A stretch of 64,000 bases of DNA from Rhodobacteraceae bacterium CCMM004 (GTDB lineage: Bacteria > Pseudomonadota > Alphaproteobacteria > Rhodobacterales > Rhodobacteraceae). Positions 19,853 through 28,168 of the stretch are shown here, one piece after another. The translations under genes and the position numbers were made by a program. Each line of letters opens with the position of its first letter. Position 1 is the stretch's first letter. The notes under the pieces were generated by a model. It saw only the letters and a program-made list of their open reading frames with translations, ran no database searches and was not told where the DNA came from. The stretch lies in assembly GCA_004005435.1 (NCBI GenBank), contig RZWH01000004.1:7501-71500 (forward strand), read 5' to 3'.

Positions 19853-21322
19853 TCAGCCCCCGACCTCCGCGACGATGTCCCGTATCCGCGAAACGACATT
19901 CCCGGCGTAGCGCGCCCACACTTCGTGACCTCCCTCATCAAGCACGCGGTGCGCCTCGTTGGCCATGGGGAGGGCGGATAGCGCCAGCGCAAGGTCGCCG
20001 GTCCGTTCGGCGATCTGGGCTTGGGCATAAGCGAGGCTGCAGGTCGTAGCAGCCCAGTCCAGCGGCACCCGGTCCCGGGTCATCTCCTCCAGCGCGGCGC
20101 GGTAGGCGGCGACGGCCTCCTCCAGCCGCGCTGTGCCGCTCTCCCGTTCCCCGAGGGTCCGGAGCGCATTGCCGAGGTTCATCTGCGTCCTCGCCCAGTC
20201 CAGCGGCACCCGGTCGCGGGTCCGCTCCTCCAGCGCGGCGCGGTAGGCGGCGACGGCCTCCTCCAGCCGCGCGGTCCCGCTCTCCCGTTCCCCAAGGGTC
20301 GCGAGCGCATTGCCGAGGTTCATCTGCGTCATCGCCCAGTCCAGCGGCACCCGGTCGCGGGTCCACTCCTCCAGCGCAGCGCGATAGGCGGTGACGGCCT
20401 CCTCCAGCCGCGCGGTGCCGCTCTCCCGCGCCCCGAGGGTCCGGAGCGCAATGCCGAGGTCGTTGCCCGCCGCGCCTCGCCGGTCGGGGGTGCCGGCGCG
20501 GGCGAGGGTCTGGCGGGCGAGGTGGATGGCGACGCGCAGGTCGAGGGTCAGGCCCTTGTCGCGGCCGCGGACATACCACGCGTCTCGCAAGACACGCAGG
20601 CCATCGAACGTCGCGCGCCCTCCCGCGTCGTGGTCGGCGCGGCGGACCAGCAGGGCGGCGGCGCGGGGGGCGTCGCGGGCGAGGACGGCCATCTCGACCC
20701 CGGAGTCGAGGAGGCGGGCGGCGCGGGCCGCGCTCTCCTCCGCCTCGCGCGCCAGGGCCGCGTCGATCTCGTCGCCCGCCTGCTTATAGGCGCCCCCGCG
20801 CGACAGCTCGGCCACCCGCGCCAGCACCGCGTCAACGAAATCCGCGTGGTTCGACCCCACCGCCCCCTCGCGCTGGACCCTGACCGCGATCTCCACCGCC
20901 CGGTCGAGTTCGCGCAGGGCGGCGTCCGCGTCCGCCACGTCCTCCCGAACCCGCCGCGCCAGGTCGATCAGCGTCGCCTCGGGGATGCCCGCCGCCTGCG
21001 CGTCCACGAAGGCCCCAATCTTGGAGAGCATAGCGAGGTTGGCGTCCGTCTGCCCGTGATCGGGGAGCGGCCGCCCCGCGCGCAGCGCCGAAATCTCCTC
21101 GTCCGTGATGCCCAGCGCATGGGCATACGCCTGCACCGTGCGCGCTTGCGGTGAAGACACGCGCCCGTTTTCCAGGCGCGATACACGTGTTTTCAGATCC
21201 TTGTCGCTCGCCCGGCCGCCGTAGACATCCCGGCCCAGGGCGACCTGGTCGAGTCCCTTCTGACCGCGCCGCGTGCGCACGAGCTCACCGAAAGCGGCAC
21301 CGAAGGAGTGCGACTCCGCCAA
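19853..21322 (-). CDS. XRE-type helix-turn-helix protein with tetratricopeptide repeats
   Basis: About 489 residues. An N-terminal XRE/Cro DNA-binding domain (FGELVRTRRGQKGLDQVALGRDVYG ... TRVSRLENGRVSSPQARTVQAYAHALG) is followed by a helical linker and a C-terminal TPR region. The TPR part contains three nearly identical 47-residue units, each with NLGNAL, LGERESGTARLEEAV and YRAALEE cores. Their DNA is also nearly identical (141-bp period, about 20040-20460), so the expansion is recent. Such proteins often sense a peptide or partner through the TPRs. The TTG at 21322 has GGAGG 10 nt upstream; an ATG at 21409 would add 29 residues encoded by a 10-bp tandem repeat. Confidence 0.8.
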   Translation of the reverse strand: MAESHSFGAAFGELVRTRRGQKGLDQVALGRDVYGGRASDKDLKTRVSRLENGRVSSPQARTVQAYAHALGITDEEISALRAGRPLPDHGQTDANLAMLSKIGAFVDAQAAGIPEATLIDLARRVREDVADADAALRELDRAVEIAVRVQREGAVGSNHADFVDAVLARVAELSRGGAYKQAGDEIDAALAREAEESAARAARLLDSGVEMAVLARDAPRAAALLVRRADHDAGGRATFDGLRVLRDAWYVRGRDKGLTLDLRVAIHLARQTLARAGTPDRRGAAGNDLGIALRTLGARESGTARLEEAVTAYRAALEEWTRDRVPLDWAMTQMNLGNALATLGERESGTARLEEAVAAYRAALEERTRDRVPLDWARTQMNLGNALRTLGERESGTARLEEAVAAYRAALEEMTRDRVPLDWAATTCSLAYAQAQIAERTGDLALALSALPMANEAHRVLDEGGHEVWARYAGNVVSRIRDIVAEVGG

Positions 21323-21343
21323 CCTCTGCCAACCTCCGCCAAC
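21314..21343. repeat. 10-bp tandem repeat (three units) at the XRE-TPR start
   Basis: CTCCGCCAAC, CTCTGCCAAC and CTCCGCCAAC stand head to tail at 21314-21343, over the candidate start codons of the XRE-TPR gene. A 10-bp period puts each copy on the same DNA face, so it may be an operator for the XRE domain; it could instead be simple slippage. Confidence 0.5.
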
Positions 21344-21439
21344 GTCTACGCCCCTCACAAACGTCCGGCGCAGTGCGAAATTCTCAGATGTGCACGAACC
21401 GTAATCCATGCGGGGCCCCGTTCAAAGATGGAGAGACCC

Positions 21440-21604
21440 ATGCTTGAACGACTGAGGGAACAGATCGGCCGCTGGCTGACGCACCGGCGACTGCACGGTG
21501 CACTCGGCTTCGTCTATATGGCGGGCTGCGTCGGGCTGGAGAAGACGCTCCTCTATGGGCTCCTGGCGACCATCTATGTCGCCATGCTCGCCCAGGATCC
21601 CTAA
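21440..21604 (+). CDS. Tiny membrane protein (54 aa) divergent from the XRE-TPR gene
   Basis: A 54-residue product: a basic amphipathic N-terminus (MLERLREQIGRWLTHRRLHG) and then hydrophobic stretches ALGFVYMAGCVGLEKTLLYG and LLATIYVAMLA, likely one or two membrane helices. GGAGAG precedes the ATG. No family recognised. It is divergently arranged with the XRE-TPR gene with only about 120 bp between starts, a layout typical of a regulator and its target. A small toxin-like or signalling membrane peptide is possible, but nothing in the sequence proves it. Confidence 0.55.
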   Translation: MLERLREQIGRWLTHRRLHGALGFVYMAGCVGLEKTLLYGLLATIYVAMLAQDP

Positions 21605-21632
21605 GGAGAAGGTGTCCTTCCTGCCAGCCCTC

Positions 21633-22403
21633 TCATCCGAGACGATCCAGGAGGGCGGCGTGGAGCGGGGGGCCGGCGGCGAGGATGCCGGGGGTTTGGC
21701 GGCCGGGGGTGTTGAAGCGCAGAGGCGCGCCGTGGCGGTCGGTCACGGCGGCGCCGGCCTCGGCGGCGATCAGGGCGCCGGCGGCGATGTCCCACTCCCA
21801 CGCGTCCTTGAGCGTCAGCATCGCGTCGAAGCGGCCCTCGGCCACCAGCGCCAGGCGATAGGCCATGGACGGGCGGAACTGCCGCGACACGTCCGGCGTC
21901 CCGCCCTGCCAATGCTCGGGCGCGAGATTGGCGCGGGTGGCCAGCACCGTCGCGCCCGACACCGACGCCGCCCCCGACACCGCCAACGCGCCGCCGTTCA
22001 GCGTCGCCCCCTGCCCCGCCGCGGCGGCGAAGAGGCGGTCGTGCGCGGGCAGGTAGACGACGCCCGCCGTGGGGCGCCCCGCCGCCGCCACGGCGATGGA
22101 CACCGCCCAGGTCCGCCGCCCCTCCAGGAACGCGCGGGTGCCGTCGATGGGATCGACGACGAAACAGTGCTCGGCGCTCAGGCGGGCGGGGTCGTCCGCC
22201 GTCTCTTCGCTCAGCCAGCCATAGGCGGGGCGTGCCCGGGTCAAGGCGCGGCGCAGGTGGCCGTCGACCTCGTCGTCGGCGTCCGAGACGGGCGAGCCGT
22301 CGGGCTTGTCCCGCCGGGCCGGGTCCGCGCGCCAGTGCCGCAGCGCGATCTGCCCGGCGGCCAAGGCGGCGTCGATCAGCAGGGGCAGGTCAGTCGCCGG
22401 CAA
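21633..22403 (-). CDS. cysQ: CysQ-like 3'(2'),5'-bisphosphate nucleotidase (inositol monophosphatase family)
   Basis: A 256-residue magnesium-dependent phosphatase. CysQ removes the 3'-phosphate of PAP, the by-product of sulfate assimilation. Metal and catalytic motifs are in order: SDADDEVDGHLRRAL, GWLSEETADD, FVVDPIDGTRAFLEGRRTWAVSIAV near residue 85, and AWEWDIAAGALIAAEAGA near residue 205. FLEGRR and the subfamily features favour CysQ over inositol monophosphatase, though the substrate cannot be fixed. Its start overlaps the end of pmbA by 14 nt, so the two are co-transcribed. Confidence 0.88.
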   Translation of the reverse strand: MPATDLPLLIDAALAAGQIALRHWRADPARRDKPDGSPVSDADDEVDGHLRRALTRARPAYGWLSEETADDPARLSAEHCFVVDPIDGTRAFLEGRRTWAVSIAVAAAGRPTAGVVYLPAHDRLFAAAAGQGATLNGGALAVSGAASVSGATVLATRANLAPEHWQGGTPDVSRQFRPSMAYRLALVAEGRFDAMLTLKDAWEWDIAAGALIAAEAGAAVTDRHGAPLRFNTPGRQTPGILAAGPPLHAALLDRLG

Positions 22404-23736
22404 GCGTCAGCCCCTCGACCAACAGCGACGGCACCACGCGGCTCAGATGCGGGCGGGCGTCGTTCGCGGGGCGCAGGCTGCGCAGCATGTCGATCAGGTT
22501 GCCCGCAACGGTGATCTCGCTCACCGGATGGACGATCTCGCCCCCCTCGAACCAGAACCCCGACGCGCCCCGGGAATAGTCCCCGGTGTTGGGGTTGATG
22601 GTCGAGCCGATGAGCGAGGTGATCAGGAGACCCCGCCCCGCCTCGGCCATCAGCGCGTCGCGCCCCACGTCGCCCGGAGTGAGCGTGACGTTGCCCGACG
22701 AAGGGTGCGGGACGCTGCCCGGGGTGCGGACGGCGTTGGCGGTGCTCTCCATCCCCAGCTTGCGCCCCGTGGCCAGGTCGAGGATCCAGCCGGTGAGCAC
22801 CCCGTCCTCGACGATGCTGCGCGCGCGAGTGGGGAGCCCTTCGGCATCGAAGGGGCGCGATCCGGGCGCGCGGGGGCGGTGCGGCTCCTCGACCAGGGAT
22901 AGACCGGCGGGCAGCACGGCATGCCCCAACATATCGCGGGCCCAGGAGGCGCCGCGCGCCACGGATCCTCCGTTGATCGCCACCAGGAGGTGGCCGATCA
23001 GCGACCCCGCCACCCGCTCGTCGTAGATCACGGGACAGGGGCCGGTGCGGGCCCGCCGGGCCCCGGCCCGCGCCGCCGTCCGCTCACCGGCCAGGCGGCC
23101 CACCTCGGCGGGGTCGGGCAGGTCGGCCCAGTGGCTGCGCATCTCGCTGGCATAGTCCCGCTCCATCGCCGTGCCGCTGCCGACGATGGCGCCGCAGGAG
23201 AGATAGCGCAGCGTCCGGGTATAGCCGCCGGCAAAGCCGTTGGTGGCGGCCAGCCAGACGTCGCGCCGGTCGGTGCCGGCGCTGGAGGACAGGGTCTGGC
23301 TGACGCCGGGCACGGCCAGCGCGGCGGCCTCGGCCTCGGCCGCGGCACGCTCCAGCTCGGCAGGGCCCGGGGGATCGGCGGGGTCGGCCAGATCCAGAGC
23401 GGCAGTGTCCCAGTTCCGCGCGACGGCGTCCGCGCTGGCCAGCCCGACGTGGGGATCCTCGGGGGCGACCCGCGCCATCGCCACCGCCCGCTCGGCCATC
23501 GCCGCCAGGCTCTCGGGGCGCAGGTCCGAGGCTGCGACGCTGGCCTGGCGCCGCCCGATCAGCACCCGCAGGCCCAGCTCGGTCCCCTCCGACCGCTCGG
23601 CATGTTCCAGCGCCCCGCCCCGCACCTCGGTCGACACCGATGCGCCCGACACGGCCAGTGCATCGGCGGCGTCGGCCCCGGCCGCGCGGGCGGCGCGCAA
23701 CAGATCGTCGGTCAGGCGGGCGAGGTCATGGGGCAT
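22390..23736 (-). CDS. pmbA: TldD/PmbA family protein, PmbA (TldE)
   Basis: PmbA/TldE is the non-catalytic partner of the TldD metalloprotease, acting in peptide maturation and in degradation of unfolded peptides. The 448-residue length matches. Family signatures are LGLRVLIGRRQASVAASDL near residue 55, YDERVAGSLIGHLLVAINGGSVARGASW, RARSIVEDGVLTGWILDLATGRKLGM and TLTPGDVGRDALMAEAGRGLLIT. The HExxH motif of TldD is absent, which supports the PmbA assignment. It overlaps cysQ downstream, and DUF2794 lies further along. Confidence 0.94.
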   Translation of the reverse strand: MPHDLARLTDDLLRAARAAGADAADALAVSGASVSTEVRGGALEHAERSEGTELGLRVLIGRRQASVAASDLRPESLAAMAERAVAMARVAPEDPHVGLASADAVARNWDTAALDLADPADPPGPAELERAAAEAEAAALAVPGVSQTLSSSAGTDRRDVWLAATNGFAGGYTRTLRYLSCGAIVGSGTAMERDYASEMRSHWADLPDPAEVGRLAGERTAARAGARRARTGPCPVIYDERVAGSLIGHLLVAINGGSVARGASWARDMLGHAVLPAGLSLVEEPHRPRAPGSRPFDAEGLPTRARSIVEDGVLTGWILDLATGRKLGMESTANAVRTPGSVPHPSSGNVTLTPGDVGRDALMAEAGRGLLITSLIGSTINPNTGDYSRGASGFWFEGGEIVHPVSEITVAGNLIDMLRSLRPANDARPHLSRVVPSLLVEGLTLAGD

Positions 23737-23799
23737 GGCGGGCCTTTTCTGGGGGTCCCCCGGCAGGTAGCGCCCGCCCTGCCCCTGTGCAAGGGCGGC

Positions 23800-24147
23800 T
23801 CAGTCCACCGACCGGATCAGTTTGCGCTCCAGCACCCGCAACACGGTGCGCAGGTCCTGCCCCCGCTTCAGAACCTGGCCGTCCATACCGATCACGGCAT
23901 ACTGCCCCTGCCGGTTGCGCAGGCGTGGCCGTTTCTCGATGCGATAGATCGGGTGCTCGGCCGCGCGGCGAAAGATCGAAAAGATCGCCACCTCGCGCAG
24001 AAACGACATGCCGTAGTCGCGCCACTCGCCCGCGGCGACCATACGCCCATAGACCGTGAGGATCGCGCCCAGCTCGCGGCGGTCGAAGGCGACCCGCTGG
24101 TCCGGGTCGGCACGGCCGGGAAACGGCGTCGGCTGGAGACTGCTCAT
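23800..24147 (-). CDS. DUF2794 protein
   Basis: A 115-residue cytosolic protein of the DUF2794 family, common in alphaproteobacteria and of unknown function. Typical blocks are FDRRELGAILTVYGRMVAAGEWRDYGM, EVAIFSIFRRAAEHPIYRIEKRPRL and ILKRG-like VLKRGQDLRTVLRVLERKL. The ATG at 24147 is chosen because the longer frame runs back through an inverted repeat and into the aldose epimerase gene. It stands as a lone gene between pmbA and the epimerase. Confidence 0.88.
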   Translation of the reverse strand: MSSLQPTPFPGRADPDQRVAFDRRELGAILTVYGRMVAAGEWRDYGMSFLREVAIFSIFRRAAEHPIYRIEKRPRLRNRQGQYAVIGMDGQVLKRGQDLRTVLRVLERKLIRSVD

Positions 24148-24276
24148 GGGGCCAAGGGTGGCGCGGGCGGCGGCCGAAATCAAGCGCCCAGCGCGATGCC
24201 CAGGAATCGCCCCAATTGGTCCCTTTTCGCGACACATGGGGCCGCCATACCTCTCCCCGTAGCGAAAGAGTGCTAT

Positions 24277-24322
24277 CCCGATGCCGCGGCAGTAACAGCC
24301 CCCACCAGTCCGCGGCATCGGG
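24277..24322 (-). terminator. Long perfect inverted repeat after the aldose epimerase gene
   Basis: CCCGATGCCGCGG (24277-24289) is perfectly complementary to CCGCGGCATCGGG (24310-24322) with a 20-nt loop. It lies about 50 nt past the epimerase stop and about 130 nt before the DUF2794 start. There is no T-run, so it may be a factor-assisted terminator or a protein-binding site. Confidence 0.55.
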
Positions 24323-24371
24323 GCTTCCGCTTCCTCCCCCAGACGGATCGAGCCGAGCGGCGACCCGTTGC

Positions 24372-25223
24372 TCAGCGCCAGTCCAGCGCCATCGACAGGA
24401 CCGCCGAAGCGCCGTTGTCGAGGATGTTGAGGCCGGGCAGGCCCGGCAAGTTGTGGGCGTCTACCGGATGGCCCACGGGCTCGGCACAGAAAAACTCCGC
24501 ATCGACCCCCGGCGAATAGATATGCAGCACCGTCAGCGGCGCGGTGAGGGTCGCGGTCAGCGACTCCTGCCGGATCTCCGCGTGCCCGTCCCAGCCGGTG
24601 AATGCGTTGTCGATGGCGCCGGCGGGTAGGGCGCGGAGGCGGCGGAAATCCCACGGGGCACGGTCGGACAGGGGCGCGGCCGTTTTGGGAAGGGTGCCTT
24701 CGGGCCCGGTGACCACCGCCTGCGCGCCAAACCGCAGAGCGGTGTCCGGCCCGCGCGGAAACCACGGATGGACGCCGCCGCCGAAGGGCATCCGCGGCCC
24801 CAGGTTCGTCTGAGTGAGCGTCAGGGCGATGCGCCCCTCCTCCAGCCGCCACTCCGCCACCGCGCGATAGGCGAAGGGCCCGATGGCGCCCTCGTGGACC
24901 AGCCGCGCCGCGGTCGGCCCGGCCTCGGCCACCTGCCACGCCGCCAGCCATCCGTCGCCGTGCAGCGGCCAGGGATCGCCGTCGACCGTCCGCGGAACCG
25001 GATGGTGCCGCCCTTCGAAGTCGAACCCGTGGTCGATCCGATTGGCGAAGGGCGTCAGGAGGTTGCAGCCGATGGCAAAGGCGCTGTCCTCGCCCGTCCA
25101 AGGCCGCAGCAGCGGTCGCGGTCCGTCCGCGGTCAGCGCCTCGGCGTCCGCCGCGCCGCCGCCCAGAGCCGGCACCAGCCGCAGGCGGGTGCGGCCGTCC
25201 TCAAGGGTCAGAACCTCGGTCAT
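24372..25223 (-). CDS. Aldose 1-epimerase family protein
   Basis: A 283-residue member of the galactose mutarotase fold, which interconverts alpha and beta anomers of free or phosphorylated sugars. Seen: GCNLLTPFANRIDHGFDFEGRHHPV with the substrate Asn/Arg, PLHGDGWLAAWQVAE with the conserved catalytic His near residue 92, GGGVHPWFPRG (second His) and LHIYSPGVDAEFFCAEPVGHPVDAHNLPG with the catalytic Glu. No sugar operon is adjacent, so the sugar is unknown. A 766-bp non-coding block lies upstream. Confidence 0.9.
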   Translation of the reverse strand: MTEVLTLEDGRTRLRLVPALGGGAADAEALTADGPRPLLRPWTGEDSAFAIGCNLLTPFANRIDHGFDFEGRHHPVPRTVDGDPWPLHGDGWLAAWQVAEAGPTAARLVHEGAIGPFAYRAVAEWRLEEGRIALTLTQTNLGPRMPFGGGVHPWFPRGPDTALRFGAQAVVTGPEGTLPKTAAPLSDRAPWDFRRLRALPAGAIDNAFTGWDGHAEIRQESLTATLTAPLTVLHIYSPGVDAEFFCAEPVGHPVDAHNLPGLPGLNILDNGASAVLSMALDWR

Positions 25224-25989
25224 TCCCGCTGCGTGACCTGACCCATGCGCGCCGTCAAGGCCCAGCGCCGTGGCGCGGGACCTGGCGGCGGGGCGGGTGG
25301 ACCCCGTGGCGCATCCGTCAAACGCCGGGCGCGCGGCCACCTGCGAACGGCTAAGGGCGGCGCCCGATCCTGGGAGAGCGCTGCCGCGGGTGGGTCGGCG
25401 CCGCACATTGAACCCCGATGCTGGGTGTGCGGCGCGCCATCGCCACGCACTCTGTCATGGGGAAGGTCCGGCGCCGACCGGGGTTCCTCCAGGCGATGCG
25501 GGTGGGATCCGGGGGCGCCCTCCCACTGGATCGGTGCTTGACGTGCGATCGAACCCAAAGAACCGAGGGCGCTGCCGCAGGTGGAGATGGGCAGTTCATC
25601 GAAGCCCCGGCGCTGGACATGCTGCGCGCCAAATCGCCATGCGACCTCCCGTCGGGAGTGTCGGGCGCCGACCGGGGTTCCCCTGGCGAGATGGGTTGCA
25701 CCAGGTGTGCGCTGCTCTGCCGGACCAGGGCTTAGCGTGCCATCAAACCCAAAGGACTGAGGGCGGCGCCCGCCCCCGGGGATGGCGCGCGCTTGGGTAG
25801 GTCGGCGCCACACGTCGACGCCCCGGTGTCAGATATGCTGCGCGCGCCATCGCCACGCGCTCTGGGGTGGGGAGGGTCCGGCGCCGACCGGGGTTCCTCC
25901 GGGCGATGCGGGTGGGATCCGGGGGCCGCGACCCGACGGGACCGGGGCGTGGGGTGCGGTCGGGTCCGCGCGACCGACCTCCCCGCGGC
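25224..25989. repeat. 766-bp non-coding block of degenerate ~200-bp direct repeats
   Basis: I see no gene here. Three related units are marked by GCGCCGACCGGGGTTCC at 25471, 25665 and 25881 (spacings 194 and 216). Two are followed by GCGATGCGGGTGGGATCC, and units also share GCTGCGCGC near CATCGCCA and AACCCAAAG before GAGGGCG. Short open frames in the block repeat the same peptides because the DNA repeats. Both flanking genes point leftward, so the block includes the promoter of the epimerase gene. Confidence 0.75.
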
Positions 25990-27189
25990 CTAAAGGTCGG
26001 CGCGGCAGGTGCGGCGGCGGGCGACGGTGTGGCCGCGGTCGAGGTCTGGCAGCAAGGCCATGCCGTGCCCCGGACCCGGCGGCGCCGAGATCATGCCGTA
26101 CTGCACCTCTGGCAGCGCGGTGACGAGATCGCGATACCACGTTCTGAGAAACGCGCGCACGCTCTCCTGCACCAACGCGTTGGGAGCGTTGAGCGCCAGG
26201 TGAGTCGACGCGCCCAGCACCACCGGCCCGGTGCAGTCGTGGGGCGCCACCGGCAGGTGCCACGCCTCGGCCATCGCCGCGATCTTGCGCGCCTCGCTGA
26301 TGCCCCCGCACCAGGCGATGTCCAGCATCACCACCCCCGCCGCCCCTGTCTCCAACAGGTCGCGAAAGGCCCAGCGGCTGCCCAGCGTCTCGGACGCGCA
26401 GAGCGGCGCGCGGCTGACCGCGGCATAGCGCGCCAGGTCGCCCAGCGAATCCATGCGGATCGGATCCTCGTGCCAGAACGTCTTGAACGGCGCGAGCTCG
26501 CGGGCGATCTCCAGCGCCGGGAGGAGCTGCCACAGCGAATGGAACTCCACCATCACATCCATGGCGTCGCCCACCGCGTCGCGGATCTGGCGGAACGGTC
26601 TGAGGGCCGCGTCCATCTGCGCGGCCGAGATGTAATGTCCGCGGCTCGCCTCGGCGGCGGTGTCGAAGGGCCAGATCTTCATCGCCGTGATGCCCTCGGA
26701 GAGCAGATCCTCGGCCAGCGCGCCCGCGTCGGTGAGGAACCCGGCGAGGTCGTCCAGGTCGCCGGTGCCGAGCCCGAAATTGTCGGTCCTCTGCCCCTCG
26801 GCCTCCTTGATGTAGCCGGGGCCGGCACAGGTGTTGTACGTGCGGATCGTCGGCCGGGTGAACCCGCCCAAGAGCTGCGCCAAGGGCTGCCCGGTGGCGT
26901 GTCCGAAGAGATCCCAGAGCGCGATGTCGACGGCCGAATTGCCGCGCATCTCCACTCCGGTGGAGCGGAATCCCAGATAGCCGGTGAGGTCCGCCGCGAT
27001 CAGGTCGATCTGGAGCGGATCGCGGCCGATCAGCCGCGGCGCGACCTCCTCATGCAGATAGGTCTCGACCGTCCCGGCCATGAAGAACGTCTCGCCCAGG
27101 CCCGTGACGCCCGCGTCGGTCTCGACGTGCACCCACAGGAGGTTGGGCCGCTCCGCCACGCGCACGGTTTCGATGGCCGAGATCTGCAT
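25990..27189 (-). CDS. Mandelate racemase / muconate lactonizing enzyme family protein
   Basis: A 399-residue enolase-superfamily enzyme that takes a proton next to a carboxylate, typically dehydrating a sugar acid or racemising an acid. The N-terminal capping domain (AIETVRVAERPNLLWVHVETDAGVTGLGE) precedes the barrel. ITAMKIWPF holds the catalytic-face Lys; metal ligands appear as MVEFHSLW, HEDPI and CASETLGSRW; and APHDCTGPVVL has the catalytic His. KIWPFD and HxD-like features point to the mandelate-racemase subgroup, probably a sugar-acid dehydratase. The substrate is not identifiable. It stands alone next to a repeat block. Confidence 0.88.
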   Translation of the reverse strand: MQISAIETVRVAERPNLLWVHVETDAGVTGLGETFFMAGTVETYLHEEVAPRLIGRDPLQIDLIAADLTGYLGFRSTGVEMRGNSAVDIALWDLFGHATGQPLAQLLGGFTRPTIRTYNTCAGPGYIKEAEGQRTDNFGLGTGDLDDLAGFLTDAGALAEDLLSEGITAMKIWPFDTAAEASRGHYISAAQMDAALRPFRQIRDAVGDAMDVMVEFHSLWQLLPALEIARELAPFKTFWHEDPIRMDSLGDLARYAAVSRAPLCASETLGSRWAFRDLLETGAAGVVMLDIAWCGGISEARKIAAMAEAWHLPVAPHDCTGPVVLGASTHLALNAPNALVQESVRAFLRTWYRDLVTALPEVQYGMISAPPGPGHGMALLPDLDRGHTVARRRTCRADL

Positions 27190-27250
27190 ATCCGCCCCTC
27201 CCCTTCGGCCGCCAGTCTGTCAGGCGCGGCGGCGGAGGGAAAGCAGCGGG

Positions 27251-28045
27251 TCACTCCTGCGGGGTCAGCGGCACGCGCCCGCCGTCGGTCAGCAGCCAGC
27301 AGTCGCGCCCCTCGAACACCGCCGCACTCAGCGGGCGTCCATAACCCGCCCCGCCGTCCAGGTCGATCCGGTTGCGGAAATGGGTGGGACGCTCCAGCGC
27401 GGTGTGCCCGTGCACGATCAGCGCCCCGTGGTCGCGGTCGTCGTGGAGGAAATCGTCGCGGATCCACAGCAGATCGTCCTCGTGCTGATCGGCCATGGCG
27501 AGGCCGGGGCGGATCCCGGCGTGGACGAACAGGAGATCCCCCTCGGAGTGCCAGAGCGGCAGATCGGCCAGGAAATGGACGTGCCGCTGGGGCACCGCGT
27601 CGCGGGCGTGGTGGGCCAGCTCTTGGGCGGTCAGGTCGCCGCTGGCGATGCCGTAGGAGGCCAGCGTTTCGCGCCCGCCGTTCGCCGGGATCAGGAACCC
27701 GGGCGTGCGTGCGGGGCCGAGGCCGTAGGACGACAGCGTGCGGCTCCCCCCCAGGCGGGGATTGAACCAGCTCAGCCCCGAACGGATGTTGCGGTCGTGC
27801 TCGACCCCTTCGGTGACGAAGCGTAGGAACATGCGGTCGTGATTGCCCATCAGGCAGATCCAGTCGCGCCCGGCGTCCAGCCCCTCGGCCAGCCGGTCGA
27901 GCACGCCGCGGCTGTCGGGGCCCCGGTCGGTGTAGTCGCCGAGAAAGACGATGCGCGCATCCTGGCCGCCGTCCGCGGCGATCAGCGCCAGCACCCGGTC
28001 GAGTTCGTCGGCGTGGCCGTGAATGTCCCCGACGGCATAGATCAT
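27251..28045 (-). CDS. Metallophosphoesterase, PPP serine/threonine-phosphatase type
   Basis: A 264-residue calcineurin-like phosphoesterase with the full metal-site series: GDIHGH (residues 6-11), GDYTDRGPDS (about 36-45), MGNHDRMFL (about 66-74) and VHAGIRPG plus IVHGHTALERP at the C-terminus. The order and spacing resemble bacterial PrpA/PrpB and bis(5'-nucleosyl)-tetraphosphatase-like enzymes. It could dephosphorylate proteins or nucleotides; the sequence does not decide. It is downstream of serA, separated by a large GC inverted repeat. Confidence 0.9.
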   Translation of the reverse strand: MIYAVGDIHGHADELDRVLALIAADGGQDARIVFLGDYTDRGPDSRGVLDRLAEGLDAGRDWICLMGNHDRMFLRFVTEGVEHDRNIRSGLSWFNPRLGGSRTLSSYGLGPARTPGFLIPANGGRETLASYGIASGDLTAQELAHHARDAVPQRHVHFLADLPLWHSEGDLLFVHAGIRPGLAMADQHEDDLLWIRDDFLHDDRDHGALIVHGHTALERPTHFRNRIDLDGGAGYGRPLSAAVFEGRDCWLLTDGGRVPLTPQE

Positions 28046-28117
28046 CGTTGCGCCCCGCGCCCGCGTTTCGTGGCCATCAGCATAGTCCCACGGGGGGCGA
28101 TGACCACCCGCCGGTCT

Positions 28118-28161
28118 CCGGGGGCAGGGGGCATGCGCTCCGCCCCCCCCCCTGCCCCCGG
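28118..28161 (-). terminator. GC-rich inverted repeat after serA
   Basis: CCGGGGGCAGGGGG (28118-28131) pairs with CCCCCTGCCCCCGG (28148-28161), a perfect 14-bp stem beginning a few bases past the serA stop (28169). It has no T-run. It is a very stable hairpin and a plausible transcript end for serC-serA. Confidence 0.6.
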
Positions 28162-28168
28162 GCGCCGG

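Noticed and set aside
25270-25800. Open frames in the 25.2-26.0 kb repeat block
   Set aside because: Same reasoning: shared short peptides follow from direct repeats; frames break between copies.
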